Assembly (NCBI GenBank): GCA_030154025.1
Contig: JASKKT010000010.1
Location: 1-56,084 of the forward strand
Reading direction: 5' to 3'
Length of the DNA: 56,084 nt
Origin: Methanolobus sp.
GTDB taxonomy: Archaea; Halobacteriota; Methanosarcinia; Methanosarcinales; Methanosarcinaceae
Position numbers and translations under genes: made by a program. Positions 25,110 to 33,494 of this stretch are shown piece by piece. Numbering within the stretch: the first letter of the stretch is position 1; the number at the start of each line of letters is the position of its first letter. The notes under the pieces are model-generated. The model saw only the letters and a list, made by a program, of their open reading frames with translations. It ran no database searches and was not told the origin of the DNA.

Positions 25110-25124
25110 TTGGCCATATACCAA
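25110..25124 (-). promoter_or_regulatory. Candidate metal-repressor operator and promoter of the importer operon
   Basis: TTGG-CCATATA-CCAA is a small inverted repeat whose centre, read leftward, is a TATA-like TATATGG. It lies 57 nt before the binding-protein start and between that gene and the DtxR-type regulator. Another 'AAATTTGG' half-site lies at about 25086-25093. Binding by the neighbouring regulator is inferred. Confidence 0.35.
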
Positions 25125-25139
25125 TTTTATGGACGTCAG

Positions 25140-25562
25140 TCAGGGAATGCCACAGGAGATATGCCGGATCTTGCCGCAAACCCCGGTCTGCGGGTGACCC
25201 ATGGAACTACATATTTTGTCTACAGCAGCCTTGGAAACGAAAGATTCGAATCTTGCGGTCTCAGCACATGCTTCCTCGGACGACAGACCGTAGTGGCTCA
25301 GCATAAGGCTCAGGATGTTGTGCCTGTTGACAAGGAATTCGGCGTAAAGCTGGCCTTTCTCCGTCAGCCTCACACCCCTGTAGGGAATATGTTCGACAAG
25401 CCCGGTCCCGGCAAGGTCTGCAATTGTCTTAGTGGATGTGGAAGGATCCACCTGCAACTGGGAAGAGATGTCCGTGGTCCTTACAAGACCTCCTTTCTTA
25501 AAAAGGAATTTCAAGTATTCTACTTTCTTTGGAGAAAGCTCAAGTCCTGTGATCTCCTGCAT
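25140..25562 (-). CDS. DtxR/MntR-family metal-dependent repressor
   Basis: A 140-residue regulator. Residues 8-65 form a winged helix ('TTDISSQLQVDPSTSTKTIADLA' with 'GTGLVEHIPYRGVRLTEKG' as the wing), followed by the dimerisation and metal-binding helix region with 'RHNILSLMLSHYGLSSEEA', as in DtxR/MntR proteins. A possible metal-binding tail contains 'SSMGHPQTGVCGKIRHISCG'. It is shorter than SH3-containing DtxR. It lies first in the metal-importer cluster and probably represses it. A TATA-like AATAAATATG about 27 nt upstream with no binding site suggests leaderless translation. Confidence 0.85.
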   Translation of the reverse strand: MQEITGLELSPKKVEYLKFLFKKGGLVRTTDISSQLQVDPSTSTKTIADLAGTGLVEHIPYRGVRLTEKGQLYAEFLVNRHNILSLMLSHYGLSSEEACAETARFESFVSKAAVDKICSSMGHPQTGVCGKIRHISCGIP

Positions 25563-25698
25563 AGAGCAAGGATTACAAACTGGACATATTTATTCTTTTG
25601 GATTTAAGGCAGATAGAGAAGCTGAAATTTGCCCTGTCACCAATAATTGACCAATTCTGCAGCCAGTTATATCTTGAATAAAAGAGATATTGTGAGAC

Positions 25699-26052
25699 TT
25701 ATTCAAGAAAAGAATACTCCTCTACTTCTTTACTGAGGAAATAACCCATGACGGTTCGGATCAGGACAATGGCCCCCAGTGTCAGAACCTCCTGCAGGGT
25801 CGGGTCCCGGATCGTCCGGATCACATCTGCAGCTATGAGGAACTCCAGGCCGAACAGGATCTTATCTGTGAACTGATGCCTTATATGGGCATAGGTGTAG
25901 TTTTTCTTCCGGGCTTCATGGAAGATCGTTTCTATGGTCGCAACTATGCCTCCATATACGATCATGGCAATGCCGACCATTATAAAGAACAGCTGGAACA
26001 GACCAAGGATGAGGGAACCCCATTCAAACAAAGTTACCGAATGAACAGACAT
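25699..26052 (-). CDS. DUF1622 membrane protein
   Basis: A 117-residue protein with three membrane helices (about 10-38, 60-80, 85-105) and the central 'RHQFTDKILFGLEFLIAADVIRTI' type loop of the DUF1622 family, split across the second helix. The ATG at 26052 with GGAG 8 nt upstream is preferred over a TTG at 26088. The family has no known function. A second small hydrophobic gene lies upstream on the same strand. Confidence 0.8.
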   Translation of the reverse strand: MSVHSVTLFEWGSLILGLFQLFFIMVGIAMIVYGGIVATIETIFHEARKKNYTYAHIRHQFTDKILFGLEFLIAADVIRTIRDPTLQEVLTLGAIVLIRTVMGYFLSKEVEEYSFLE

Positions 26053-26141
26053 ACCAAACACTCCATTAACCAGGTTTTCTGTGAACAATGATATGGATGA
26101 CCCTTAACCCATCCAGCTTCCGGACTATCACTCTCTCCCAG

Positions 26142-26321
26142 TCAAGGAGATACAGAATAAGTGAATACCTCACGTACTATATCGAAGAAATCCACGATCT
26201 CATCAGAGGACATCGCCAGCAAAGCCATTATCAGAAGCAGGACAAGAACCTCAGAGAAATCAGGAACAGACTGCAGGGCATGCACAAACCTTCCTGAGCT
26301 CTTATTCACTGATTGAGCCAT
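26142..26321 (-). CDS. Possible small single-helix membrane protein
   Basis: A 59-residue frame with 'EVLVLLLIMALLAM' as one membrane helix and an acidic 'SSDEIVDFFDIV' after it. The ATG at 26321 has GGGA 6 nt upstream; a GTG at 26333 is also in frame. AT-rich TATA-like sequence lies near 26375-26390. It precedes the DUF1622 gene on the same strand by about 90 bp. I recognise no family, and the gene could be spurious. Confidence 0.4.
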   Translation of the reverse strand: MAQSVNKSSGRFVHALQSVPDFSEVLVLLLIMALLAMSSDEIVDFFDIVREVFTYSVSP

Positions 26322-26447
26322 AGCTGATCCCACTTAGTTTTCTGTCCTGCTCAAATAAAAAGGTTTCGAATATCTATAATTATTTATAATTAGCAATCAA
26401 TCCGGAAAGATTCTTGCAGATAAGCGACAATGAAGATTAAAAAGTGC

Positions 26448-26469
26448 AAAAAATCACCTGCAGCTGCAG
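26448..26469 (-). terminator. Candidate terminator after the NifX-like gene
   Basis: The palindrome CTGCAGCTGCAG (26458-26469) followed on the minus strand by GTGATTTTTT lies about 30 nt past the stop. The stem is short, so this is a weak call. Confidence 0.3.
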
Positions 26470-26499
26470 TAATTCTTTTTCCTTGGAAGGACTGTTGAT

Positions 26500-26916
26500 T
26501 CAATTTATAGTGACATGACCATGGCAGCCGCCCTGACAGTGACTGCTGTGACTGTGGCTGTGACCATGACTGCCACAGTTGCCATCCTGTGCTGCTTTTG
26601 AGAGAGTGCCGGACTTCCATGCGTTGATGGCATCCCTGACAGTTCCCGATGCACCGATGAATACATCTATCCCTGAACGCTGGCACATAACCGCAGCACC
26701 TTTGCCGATACCCCTGCAAAGCATTACATTGACACCGGCCTTAGCCAGAAGCTCAACAGGAAGACCAGCACCGCCATTGTGATCGCTTGTGTTCGGGACA
26801 ACTGAATACTTCTCATCCTCAGTATCGAAGACAGTATAGGCAGGAGCTCTTCCAAAGTGCTGGCTTACTGTGTCATCCATTCCGCCTTTTCCGATTGATG
26901 GTACGCTTACTTTCAT
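26500..26916 (-). CDS. NifX/NifB-C-terminal-like cofactor-binding protein
   Basis: A 138-residue protein of the dinitrogenase iron-molybdenum-cofactor family ('HFGRAPAYTVFD' and 'CRGIGKGAAVMCQRSGIDVF' are its landmarks). A His-rich tail ('CGSHGHSHSHSSHCQGGC') suggests binding of a metal or metal cluster. The start at 26916 has GGTGA upstream. Family members carry metal-sulfur clusters; no nitrogenase genes are in the window, so a general cluster-carrier role is more likely. An NBP35/Mrp gene lies 1.4 kb away. Confidence 0.85.
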   Translation of the reverse strand: MKVSVPSIGKGGMDDTVSQHFGRAPAYTVFDTEDEKYSVVPNTSDHNGGAGLPVELLAKAGVNVMLCRGIGKGAAVMCQRSGIDVFIGASGTVRDAINAWKSGTLSKAAQDGNCGSHGHSHSHSSHCQGGCHGHVTIN

Positions 26917-27073
26917 AGTTATCACCTGAATGGTCTCGACCTAACTTAAGGGATATAGCACACATATGAGATATAATATATAAGCTTTTTTGAAAACATT
27001 CATATAGATGATTGCAGGAACCATTTAAAAAAGACCGTCCACTATATATACAAAAAAATCCCATATTGGGACA

Positions 27074-27874
27074 ATGTTAACATTTTATGAGGCCGCAGTG
27101 ATAGGAGCAGTCCAGGGTATAGCTGAATGGCTCCCGATAAGCAGCGAAGGGATGACCACTCTCGTAATGATCAATGTTTTTGATAAAACACTTGCGGAGG
27201 CCCTGCCAATGTCCATATGGCTGCATACTGGCACTCTTCTCTCAGCAGTCATCTATTTCCGGGAAGACATAAAGGAGATCCTGGACAATATACCCCAATA
27301 CATCCGCAATCTCCTGTCCCGCAGGGAAAGCAACCATGCTGTGATAAGCTTCCTTACAGTCTCCACCCTGATCACCGGCATCATTGGCCTTCCACTCATA
27401 CTGTTTGCTGCCAGTCTCACGGAGTTCTCAGGCAGGGTAGCGACAGCCCTTATCGGAGTGCTTCTCATATTCACCGGACTGCTCCAGAAAGCAGCTTCAG
27501 GGAGAGAGATCAGGAAGAGTGTACCCTCATTCACAGATTCACTCGTGACAGGCATAGCCCAGGGTTTTGCTGCACTGCCGGGAGTCAGCAGATCCGGCAT
27601 CACGGTCTCATCACTGCTCCTGAGGAACTTCAATGCACCAGAGGCCATAAAACTGAGTTTCCTCATGAGCATACCTGCCGTCCTGGCTGCAGACATAGGT
27701 ATCGCTGCAATGGGAATGCTGACCCTGGACATGAATGCGATTTTAGCGACATTCTTTGCCTTCACCTTCGGCCTGTTAACCATTGATACATTCATCCGCA
27801 TAGCCCATAGATTCAACTTTGCAAAGTTCTGCATAGGGATGGGTGTCCTAAGCCTGGCAGCTTACTTCATATGA
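27074..27874 (+). CDS. uppP: UppP/BacA-family polyprenyl-diphosphate phosphatase
   Basis: A 266-residue membrane protein with about eight helices. The two catalytic motifs are present: 'AVQGIAEWLPISSEG' near residue 12, containing the conserved Glu and Ser residues, and 'GFAALPGVSRSGIT' (about 170-183), the PGxSRSG motif. Bacterial UppP recycles undecaprenyl diphosphate; the archaeal enzyme probably dephosphorylates a dolichyl or other polyprenyl diphosphate used in glycan assembly. A TATA box at about 27042-27051 lies 25-30 nt before the ATG with no ribosome binding site, suggesting a leaderless mRNA. Confidence 0.9.
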   Translation: MLTFYEAAVIGAVQGIAEWLPISSEGMTTLVMINVFDKTLAEALPMSIWLHTGTLLSAVIYFREDIKEILDNIPQYIRNLLSRRESNHAVISFLTVSTLITGIIGLPLILFAASLTEFSGRVATALIGVLLIFTGLLQKAASGREIRKSVPSFTDSLVTGIAQGFAALPGVSRSGITVSSLLLRNFNAPEAIKLSFLMSIPAVLAADIGIAAMGMLTLDMNAILATFFAFTFGLLTIDTFIRIAHRFNFAKFCIGMGVLSLAAYFI

Positions 27875-27960
27875 CACTCCCAGAATGAGGTACATTGGGG
27901 AAGAAATATATGAACTTTACCGGCAAGCAATAAATATTGGCACCTCCATCAATATGCTTA

Positions 27961-28272
27961 ATGAAATGCAGAGGGAGGCCCAAGTCCCCAAGAAGAGTGG
28001 AGTGCTCCCCGGAAGTGCTCTATTTCAAACCAAGGGGAGTGCCGTTAAGTGAACTTGAGACCGTAGCTCTTGCAATCGAGGAGCTGGAAGCTCTGAGACT
28101 TGTGGATCTGGAAGGCATGTTGCAGGAAGATGCCGCCTTCAGAATGGGTGTTTCAAGGCGCGCGTTCTGGGAAGACCTGCAAAGTGCAAGAAGGAAAGTT
28201 GCACTGGCACTGACTACCGGCAAGGCAATAGAGATATCAGGTGGCAGCTACGTCAAGCTCGAAGAAGAGTAG
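27961..28272 (+). CDS. DUF134-family DNA-binding-like protein
   Basis: A 103-residue protein with the DUF134 pattern: '[13 protein letters not shown]' start, '[32 protein letters not shown]' type core and a sigma-4-like HTH '[19 protein letters not shown]'. The ATG at 27961 is chosen over an upstream TTG at 27937 because of the family start and because a TATA-like AATAAATATT lies about 27 nt upstream, pointing to leaderless translation. Members often neighbour iron-sulfur or NifX-like genes, as here; a regulatory role is inferred. Confidence 0.8.
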   Translation: MKCRGRPKSPRRVECSPEVLYFKPRGVPLSELETVALAIEELEALRLVDLEGMLQEDAAFRMGVSRRAFWEDLQSARRKVALALTTGKAIEISGGSYVKLEEE

Positions 28273-28358
28273 CACTGCTTCCCGAGAATATATTGCATCT
28301 CAGAAGAATCCGTACTTAGTATTCGATCCCAATAGCATGATCAGGAAGAGGTAATCAA

Positions 28359-29192
28359 ATGGCACAAACTATACAGAGCCCTCAGGACCTGTTGCAGAAA
28401 CCCCAAGAATCCAGGCTTATCAAGCAGATGAGATCCATCAGGAAGAAGATTATGGTAATGAGTGGAAAAGGAGGCGTGGGCAAAAGCACTGTTGCTGCCA
28501 ACCTTGCCGCACGCCTCGCTGACCGCGGGTATAAGGTAGGCCTTCTTGATGCGGATATCCACGGACCCAGCATCCCCAAGATGTTCGGTATCGAAGACCA
28601 GAGACCTGGGGTCGATGAGAATGGCATCGTTCCCATACAGGTAACCGATAACCTGAAAGTGATGTCAATAGCACTCCTGATCGAGGACAAGGATTCCCCA
28701 ATAATATGGAGAGGGCCTGCTAAGATGGGAGCTATCAAGCAGTTCCTGCAGGAAGTGTCATGGGGTAAGCTTGACTATCTTTTCATAGACCTGCCACCCG
28801 GAACCGGTGACGAGCCCCTCAGTATCGCGCAGCTGATCGAAAAACTGGACGGTGCTGTGGTTGTGACCACGCCGCAGGACGTCGCCCTGCTCAGTGTAAG
28901 GAAATCCCTCACCTTCGCCAGCATGCTCAAGGTGCCTGTAATTGGTATCGTGGAGAACATGAGCGGCATGAAATGCCCTCACTGCAATGAGAAGATAGAC
29001 ATTTACGGAACCGGAGGAGTTGAAAGGGCTGCAGCCGATTTCAACGTGCCGGTATTGGGTGAGCTGCCCATAGATCCTGCACTTGCGGAAATAGAGGATA
29101 AGGGCAGGGTACATCTCGAGGGTAATGCAGACCTCGAATGGTTCCGGGAATTCAGCCGCATCACAGATGCTGTGGAGAACTTCAAGGAATAA
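28359..29192 (+). CDS. NBP35/Mrp-family iron-sulfur cluster carrier ATPase
   Basis: A 277-residue MinD-like P-loop protein with the deviant Walker A 'GKGGVGKSTVAANLA' (about 34-48), 'LLDADIHGPSIPKMFG' switch segment and the C-terminal CxxC 'MKCPHCNEK' that holds a bridging 4Fe-4S cluster between two subunits. It delivers clusters to target proteins. GAGGT lies 8 nt before the ATG. The N-terminal DUF59 domain of bacterial Mrp is absent, as usual in archaea. It follows the DUF134 gene, with the NifX-like gene nearby, forming a metal-cofactor group. Confidence 0.9.
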   Translation: MAQTIQSPQDLLQKPQESRLIKQMRSIRKKIMVMSGKGGVGKSTVAANLAARLADRGYKVGLLDADIHGPSIPKMFGIEDQRPGVDENGIVPIQVTDNLKVMSIALLIEDKDSPIIWRGPAKMGAIKQFLQEVSWGKLDYLFIDLPPGTGDEPLSIAQLIEKLDGAVVVTTPQDVALLSVRKSLTFASMLKVPVIGIVENMSGMKCPHCNEKIDIYGTGGVERAAADFNVPVLGELPIDPALAEIEDKGRVHLEGNADLEWFREFSRITDAVENFKE

Positions 29193-29347
29193 AATCATCG
29201 GAGAACAGGCATCGTCCCTGTTCCCCTTTCCAAATATCCGGCTTTTTTTTAGCGTGACTCTGTCACTGACGTCAAAAGAGAACGTCCGAGCATTCTCTCA
29301 TGTCCTGCCTGCAAAAAGATAAATAACTCGCTGGCATCTATGCCGGC

Positions 29348-30055
29348 ATGCATTTCAATAGTGAACTATCTTTTGACTGGCTCCTCTCCAGGAACATCAC
29401 CGAGGTAAAAGAACTCTCGCGTGCCATACTTGCATGCCATGTATGGGATGTGGAAAATGACCTGGCACCCAAACTGATAAGGCTCAAGAAAGAAGGCAGC
29501 TGGAACCACTCCCTGAGAGACACTGCCAGGGCAGCTTCATCCCTTGCAGTCATAGGCATGGTTTTTCCCGATGTGGGTGAATGGATGCTTTCAGAACAGG
29601 AAAGGGCTTCCTGGAACGAAGACGTATATGATACGACCTATGCACTCATTGCCCTTGCAGATATGGGCATCAGGAACGTGGAGGGCTGCTCGTGGCTTGT
29701 TGATAATTACGGCCCTTCCTGGGAATACCCCGGTACAACGTCACTTGTACTCCAGGCCCTTCTCCTGCAGGGAAAGCTTGGAGGTTTACCGGATGAGAAA
29801 GAGTTTGTCCTTGACAGGGTAAAATGGCTGCTTTCCCGGCGTAGCCCGGAGGGGGACTGGGAGACTATTGCCACAAGCAACCTCGTTATGCAGGCTTTGA
29901 TACTTGCCGGATATGGCCGGGAGCTGGGTGCTTCAAAGCAGCGTCTATTCTCCCTGATGAACAATAACGGTTCCTGGGGCAAAGACGCAGGAGATGTCAC
30001 TGCGACCTCACTGTCCCTGGTAACGCTTGGATATCTTATTCACAGGGGCATATAG
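29348..30055 (+). CDS. Alpha/alpha-toroid protein, prenyltransferase/squalene-oxidase repeat-like
   Basis: A 235-residue protein made of repeating helical units with 'GSWNHSLRDTARAASSLAVIG', 'DVYDTTYALIALADMG' and 'GSWGKDAGDVTATSLSLVTLG' type segments, the repeat pattern of the terpene-cyclase/prenyltransferase toroid. It is about one third the length of true squalene-hopene cyclases, and no DxDD motif is evident, so cyclase activity is doubtful. A TATA-like AGATAAATAAC about 26 nt before the ATG suggests leaderless translation. It converges on the kinase gene with a 20-bp overlap of their ends. Confidence 0.7.
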   Translation: MHFNSELSFDWLLSRNITEVKELSRAILACHVWDVENDLAPKLIRLKKEGSWNHSLRDTARAASSLAVIGMVFPDVGEWMLSEQERASWNEDVYDTTYALIALADMGIRNVEGCSWLVDNYGPSWEYPGTTSLVLQALLLQGKLGGLPDEKEFVLDRVKWLLSRRSPEGDWETIATSNLVMQALILAGYGRELGASKQRLFSLMNNNGSWGKDAGDVTATSLSLVTLGYLIHRGI

Positions 30056-32045
30056 GAACGGTCAGTCCGGGAAGATATAGGTGGACAGTGGTACCCTTGT
30101 TCTCGATACTTTCCAGCCTGATGCTGCCCTTATGGGCTTCGACTATCTTCTTACATATATAGAGCCCAAGCCCGTTGCCACCATACTTGCGGGTTGATGA
30201 GCCGTCGGCCTGATAGAACCGGGTGAAGATCTTAGTCATGTTCTCCTCCGAGATGCCAATGCCATTATCCGATATCTGAACATGGACATAGTCATCCTCG
30301 AAAGCTGCAGAAATGCGGATATGACCTTTTGCACGCGTGAATTTTATCGCATTGTCGATGATGTTCACGAACACATCTGTCAGATACTCCAGGTCGCCTT
30401 CTATAAGAGGTATGTTGGGAGAGAACTCTTTCTCTATTGTATGACCCTTACTTACCAGTTCAGGTGAACGATCGCATATTGCAGACTCGATGACCTCTGT
30501 CACACGAAGGGGGACAAAGGTATAATCAACATTACCGCCTTCCGTGATGCTGACATAGAGAAGGGAATCTATCAGTCTTTTCAATCTTTCAGAGCTGAGC
30601 ATGACCTTTTCCATGGCATCCTTCTGCCTCTCGTTAAGCTCACCAAGGGCACCTTCAAACATCAGTTCACTGTAGCCGCGTATGGGGATGAGCGGTGTCT
30701 TGAGTTCGTGCCTGAGATTGGAGAGGAACTCGTCTTTCATGCGGTCGAGGGATTTCAGCTCCGTGTTAGCCTTTGCAAGATCCTCTGCATACTTGTTAAG
30801 GGCTTTTTCTGCGGCCTTGCGTTCCGTGAAGTCCTCGACAACGCACACGCCACCCATGAGCTTGCCCTCGTCAGAGATCACAGGACTGAACTCAGCCTTG
30901 ATAGGCACAACCTTGTCCGAGAAGGGAGATACAAAATCATCCTCATACCTGGCCGGTATACCTGAGAGTACCTGCTTTATGCACCTGACCATCGATTCAT
31001 CCCTGAATGAGTCAAGCATATTGAAATTGATAATTGTGCTGATTACGTTTTCGTGAGCAGCTCCCACAATTTTCACAAACTTCTCATTGCACTGGGTGAT
31101 AACTCCCTTCTCGTTGAAATGGAAGATACCAAGCGGGGATTTCTGGAAAATCATGCGATACTTGTTCTTGGAAATCGTTGTGAGCCGCTCTTTCATCTTA
31201 CGCTTGGAGATATCGTTCAGGAAGGCTGTGTGAAAAACCTCCCCGTTGAGCCTTGTGGTGGTGACTGCAATTTCAAGAGGGAACTCACTGCCATCCTTTC
31301 TCAGGCCTGAGGCCTCAAAGAGCCTGCCCATCACAGGGGAATTGCCAATGGATATGATCTGGTCCCAGCCCTCATGCGCTTTTCTGTATCGCCTCGGCAT
31401 GATAAGAGTGAGAGGTTCGCCAAGTATCTCATTTTCCTCGTAGCCAAAAAGGGCGGTTGCCATTTTGTTCCAGAAAGTGATCCTGCCTGAGTTATCCGAG
31501 AAGATCACTGCATAGGTGACTGACCGAAGGAAAGCCAGCAGTTTTTCCTTTTCACGTATTGCCCCCAATTCTGCTGATTTATGGCTGGTGATATCGGTGC
31601 CTGCCAGTATGAAACCTGCAGGGGAACCATCATCTCCTTTCATGGAGGTAATGTTCCAGGAGATTATCATCTCATAATTTCCATTAACTATCATTTTCGA
31701 ACATGGGGGCTCGGAAATGACAATATCTCCTGACAGGAGATTGAGAAAAGTATCTTTTAAGAGCTCCCTGGAGCTTTCATGGACCAGTGTGTCCAGCCAG
31801 TTCCTGCCTGCAAGCTCATCATCCTTAAGGCCAAACAGGTGTTCAGCCGTGCGGTTGATAGACAGGACCGCATGCTCGTTATTTACCACAAGGATCGGCA
31901 CATTCAGGGAATCAAAAAAGGTCTTTGCCTTATCCAGATCTCCAGAGATAGAGTTACATTGTAATATGGGAAGAGAAGCATGTCCAGGGGATCGATCAGT
32001 GCCAATATGCTCTGTTAACTGATGCTCGTTACTAGTATTGACCAT
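30036..32045 (-). CDS. Multi-PAS sensor histidine kinase
   Basis: A 669-residue cytoplasmic kinase. PAS domains lie at about 37-155, 165-290 and 295-415, then a short coiled coil, HisKA (about 430-500) with the phospho-accepting His446 in 'SNLRHELKTPLIPIRG', and HATPase_c (about 545-660) with 'DNAIKF', 'DNGIGI' and 'GNGLGLYICKK'. There is no response regulator next to it. The ends of this gene and the convergent toroid gene overlap. Its ligand is unknown. Confidence 0.9.
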   Translation of the reverse strand: MVNTSNEHQLTEHIGTDRSPGHASLPILQCNSISGDLDKAKTFFDSLNVPILVVNNEHAVLSINRTAEHLFGLKDDELAGRNWLDTLVHESSRELLKDTFLNLLSGDIVISEPPCSKMIVNGNYEMIISWNITSMKGDDGSPAGFILAGTDITSHKSAELGAIREKEKLLAFLRSVTYAVIFSDNSGRITFWNKMATALFGYEENEILGEPLTLIMPRRYRKAHEGWDQIISIGNSPVMGRLFEASGLRKDGSEFPLEIAVTTTRLNGEVFHTAFLNDISKRKMKERLTTISKNKYRMIFQKSPLGIFHFNEKGVITQCNEKFVKIVGAAHENVISTIINFNMLDSFRDESMVRCIKQVLSGIPARYEDDFVSPFSDKVVPIKAEFSPVISDEGKLMGGVCVVEDFTERKAAEKALNKYAEDLAKANTELKSLDRMKDEFLSNLRHELKTPLIPIRGYSELMFEGALGELNERQKDAMEKVMLSSERLKRLIDSLLYVSITEGGNVDYTFVPLRVTEVIESAICDRSPELVSKGHTIEKEFSPNIPLIEGDLEYLTDVFVNIIDNAIKFTRAKGHIRISAAFEDDYVHVQISDNGIGISEENMTKIFTRFYQADGSSTRKYGGNGLGLYICKKIVEAHKGSIRLESIENKGTTVHLYLPGLTVPICPCE

Positions 32046-32171
32046 TCATACACCCCGGCCCATGAAACTAACAAGCTCTCTAAATTCTTATTCAAAGGCC
32101 CAGAAATATATAATTGTATATATGTTGTTATATATAATGGTTGTTATCCGGAACTGCCTGAAAACGCCTGT

Positions 32172-32270
32172 ATGCGGACAAAGGAAAGAGCATCCAGGGC
32201 CCGGCTTGCAGGAACATCAGAAGAGACTATCAGATACAATGAATTTATAATCAACGAAAGTATAGAGTAG
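32172..32270 (+). CDS. Possible 32-residue leader-type protein before the bactofilin-like gene
   Basis: An ATG at 32172 opens a 33-codon frame ('MRTKERASRARLAGTS', acidic end) that stops 14 bp before the next ATG. A strong TATA stretch (TTATATATAA, about 32133-32142) lies 30-40 nt upstream. No ribosome binding site is evident. The composition is protein-like, but the length makes this uncertain. Confidence 0.35.
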   Translation: MRTKERASRARLAGTSEETIRYNEFIINESIE

Positions 32271-32284
32271 GTCAGGTGAATGAG

Positions 32285-32713
32285 ATGAGTGCAGATCTTA
32301 GATACCATAAGGCATCAAACACATACATTGCCAAGAGAAGATCATACTTCGAAAGCGATGTAACAATAGACGGGAATTTCATCGCAGGTGCAGCATCCTC
32401 TTTCTGGAAAGATCTCACTGTGAAAGGCACCCTGAAACTAGGGAAGAACTCTTCGGTAAGAGGAAGTGTCAAAGCAGATGATATTGTAATAGGACCCGGA
32501 TGCGAGATCAAGGGCAATGTCGAGGCATACAACGACATTAAGATCTTTGACCGTGTGAACGTGGAGGGTTCAGCCATAGCAGGAGGAACGATCTCGATAC
32601 GCCCCGGATGCTCTATAGATTTTGCTAAGGCCAGCACAACACTCGAACTGATAGGCCAGGTCCATATAAAGGAAATAGAATCCGGTACAAAGGTGATCGT
32701 CCGCGGGGAATGA
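32285..32713 (+). CDS. Bactofilin-like polymer-forming protein
   Basis: A 142-residue protein with a run of short right-handed beta-helix turns ('GTLKLGKNSSVRGSVKADDIVIGPGCEIKGN' style, hydrophobic residue every five to six positions) from about residue 25 to 120. This is the bactofilin (DUF583) pattern; bacterial bactofilins form membrane-associated filaments. The ATG at 32285 with GGTGA 5 nt upstream is preferred to a GTG at 32276. A hexapeptide-acyltransferase-like fragment is an alternative but lacks catalytic residues I can see. Confidence 0.7.
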   Translation: MSADLRYHKASNTYIAKRRSYFESDVTIDGNFIAGAASSFWKDLTVKGTLKLGKNSSVRGSVKADDIVIGPGCEIKGNVEAYNDIKIFDRVNVEGSAIAGGTISIRPGCSIDFAKASTTLELIGQVHIKEIESGTKVIVRGE

Positions 32714-32719
32714 AACCAG

Positions 32720-32745
32720 GAAAAAGTGCAGAAAATCACTTTTTC
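32720..32745. terminator. Bidirectional terminator hairpin
   Basis: GAAAAAGTG (32720-32728) pairs perfectly with CACTTTTTC (32737-32745), giving U-runs in both directions. It lies between the convergent bactofilin-like and ABC ATPase genes and overlaps the last codons of the latter. Confidence 0.6.
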
Positions 32746-33494
32746 TGCTCTTCTGCAAGTAATTTCAGGACACGGTTGCGCAGCTGGTTTACTTCCAGGC
32801 TCGTCCTGTCACGCAGCCGAGGGATATCGACCTTTATTATTTCCTTTATCTTACCCGGCCTTGCTGTCATTATTACTATCCGGTCTGCAAGGAAGACTGC
32901 CTCATCCACGCTGTGCGTGACAAAGAGGATCGTGATGTTCTTCTTCTGCCATATGCTGAGAAGTTCATGCTGCAGTGTGTTCCTCGTCTGGGCATCAAGG
33001 GCGCCGAAGGGTTCGTCCATGAGGAGCACCTCAGGTTCATTTGCAAGGGCGCGGGCGATGGCTACCCTTTGCTTCATACCTCCTGAGAGCTCATGGGGAT
33101 AGCTGTCCCTGAACTGTTCAAGACCCACAAGCTCCAGATACTTTTGCGCTTCCTCAATGGCATCCTTCTTCCTGGTCCCCCTCATCTGCGGACCGAATAT
33201 GATATTGTCAATGACCGACTTCCAGGGGAAGAGGGAATACTCCTGGAATACCATGCCCCTCTTAGGTCCCGGAGAGAGGATCCTTTCATTATCCACAAAG
33301 ACCTCGCCGGCATCGGGAAGATCAAGACCCGATACTATCCTGAGCAAAGTTGTCTTCCCACACCCTGAAGGACCTATGAAGCAGACAAACTCCTTGTCCT
33401 CGATGTCCAGGCTTACGTTGTCAAGAGCGAGGGTCCCTGATACTTCATCTTTCACGAATTTCCTGGACACTCCCCTGATTTTCACCCTGCCCAT
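32736..33494 (-). CDS. ABC importer ATPase, nitrate/sulfonate/taurine type
   Basis: A 252-residue ATPase with Walker A 'GPSGCGKTTLLRI' (about 39-51), signature 'LSGGMKQRVAIARAL', Walker B 'VLLMDEPFGALDA' and switch His 'LFVTHSVDEAV'. This is the SsuB/TauB/NrtD subfamily. It is the third gene of a leftward operon (binding protein, permease, ATPase), and its start abuts the permease stop. Confidence 0.9.
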   Translation of the reverse strand: MGRVKIRGVSRKFVKDEVSGTLALDNVSLDIEDKEFVCFIGPSGCGKTTLLRIVSGLDLPDAGEVFVDNERILSPGPKRGMVFQEYSLFPWKSVIDNIIFGPQMRGTRKKDAIEEAQKYLELVGLEQFRDSYPHELSGGMKQRVAIARALANEPEVLLMDEPFGALDAQTRNTLQHELLSIWQKKNITILFVTHSVDEAVFLADRIVIMTARPGKIKEIIKVDIPRLRDRTSLEVNQLRNRVLKLLAEEQKK

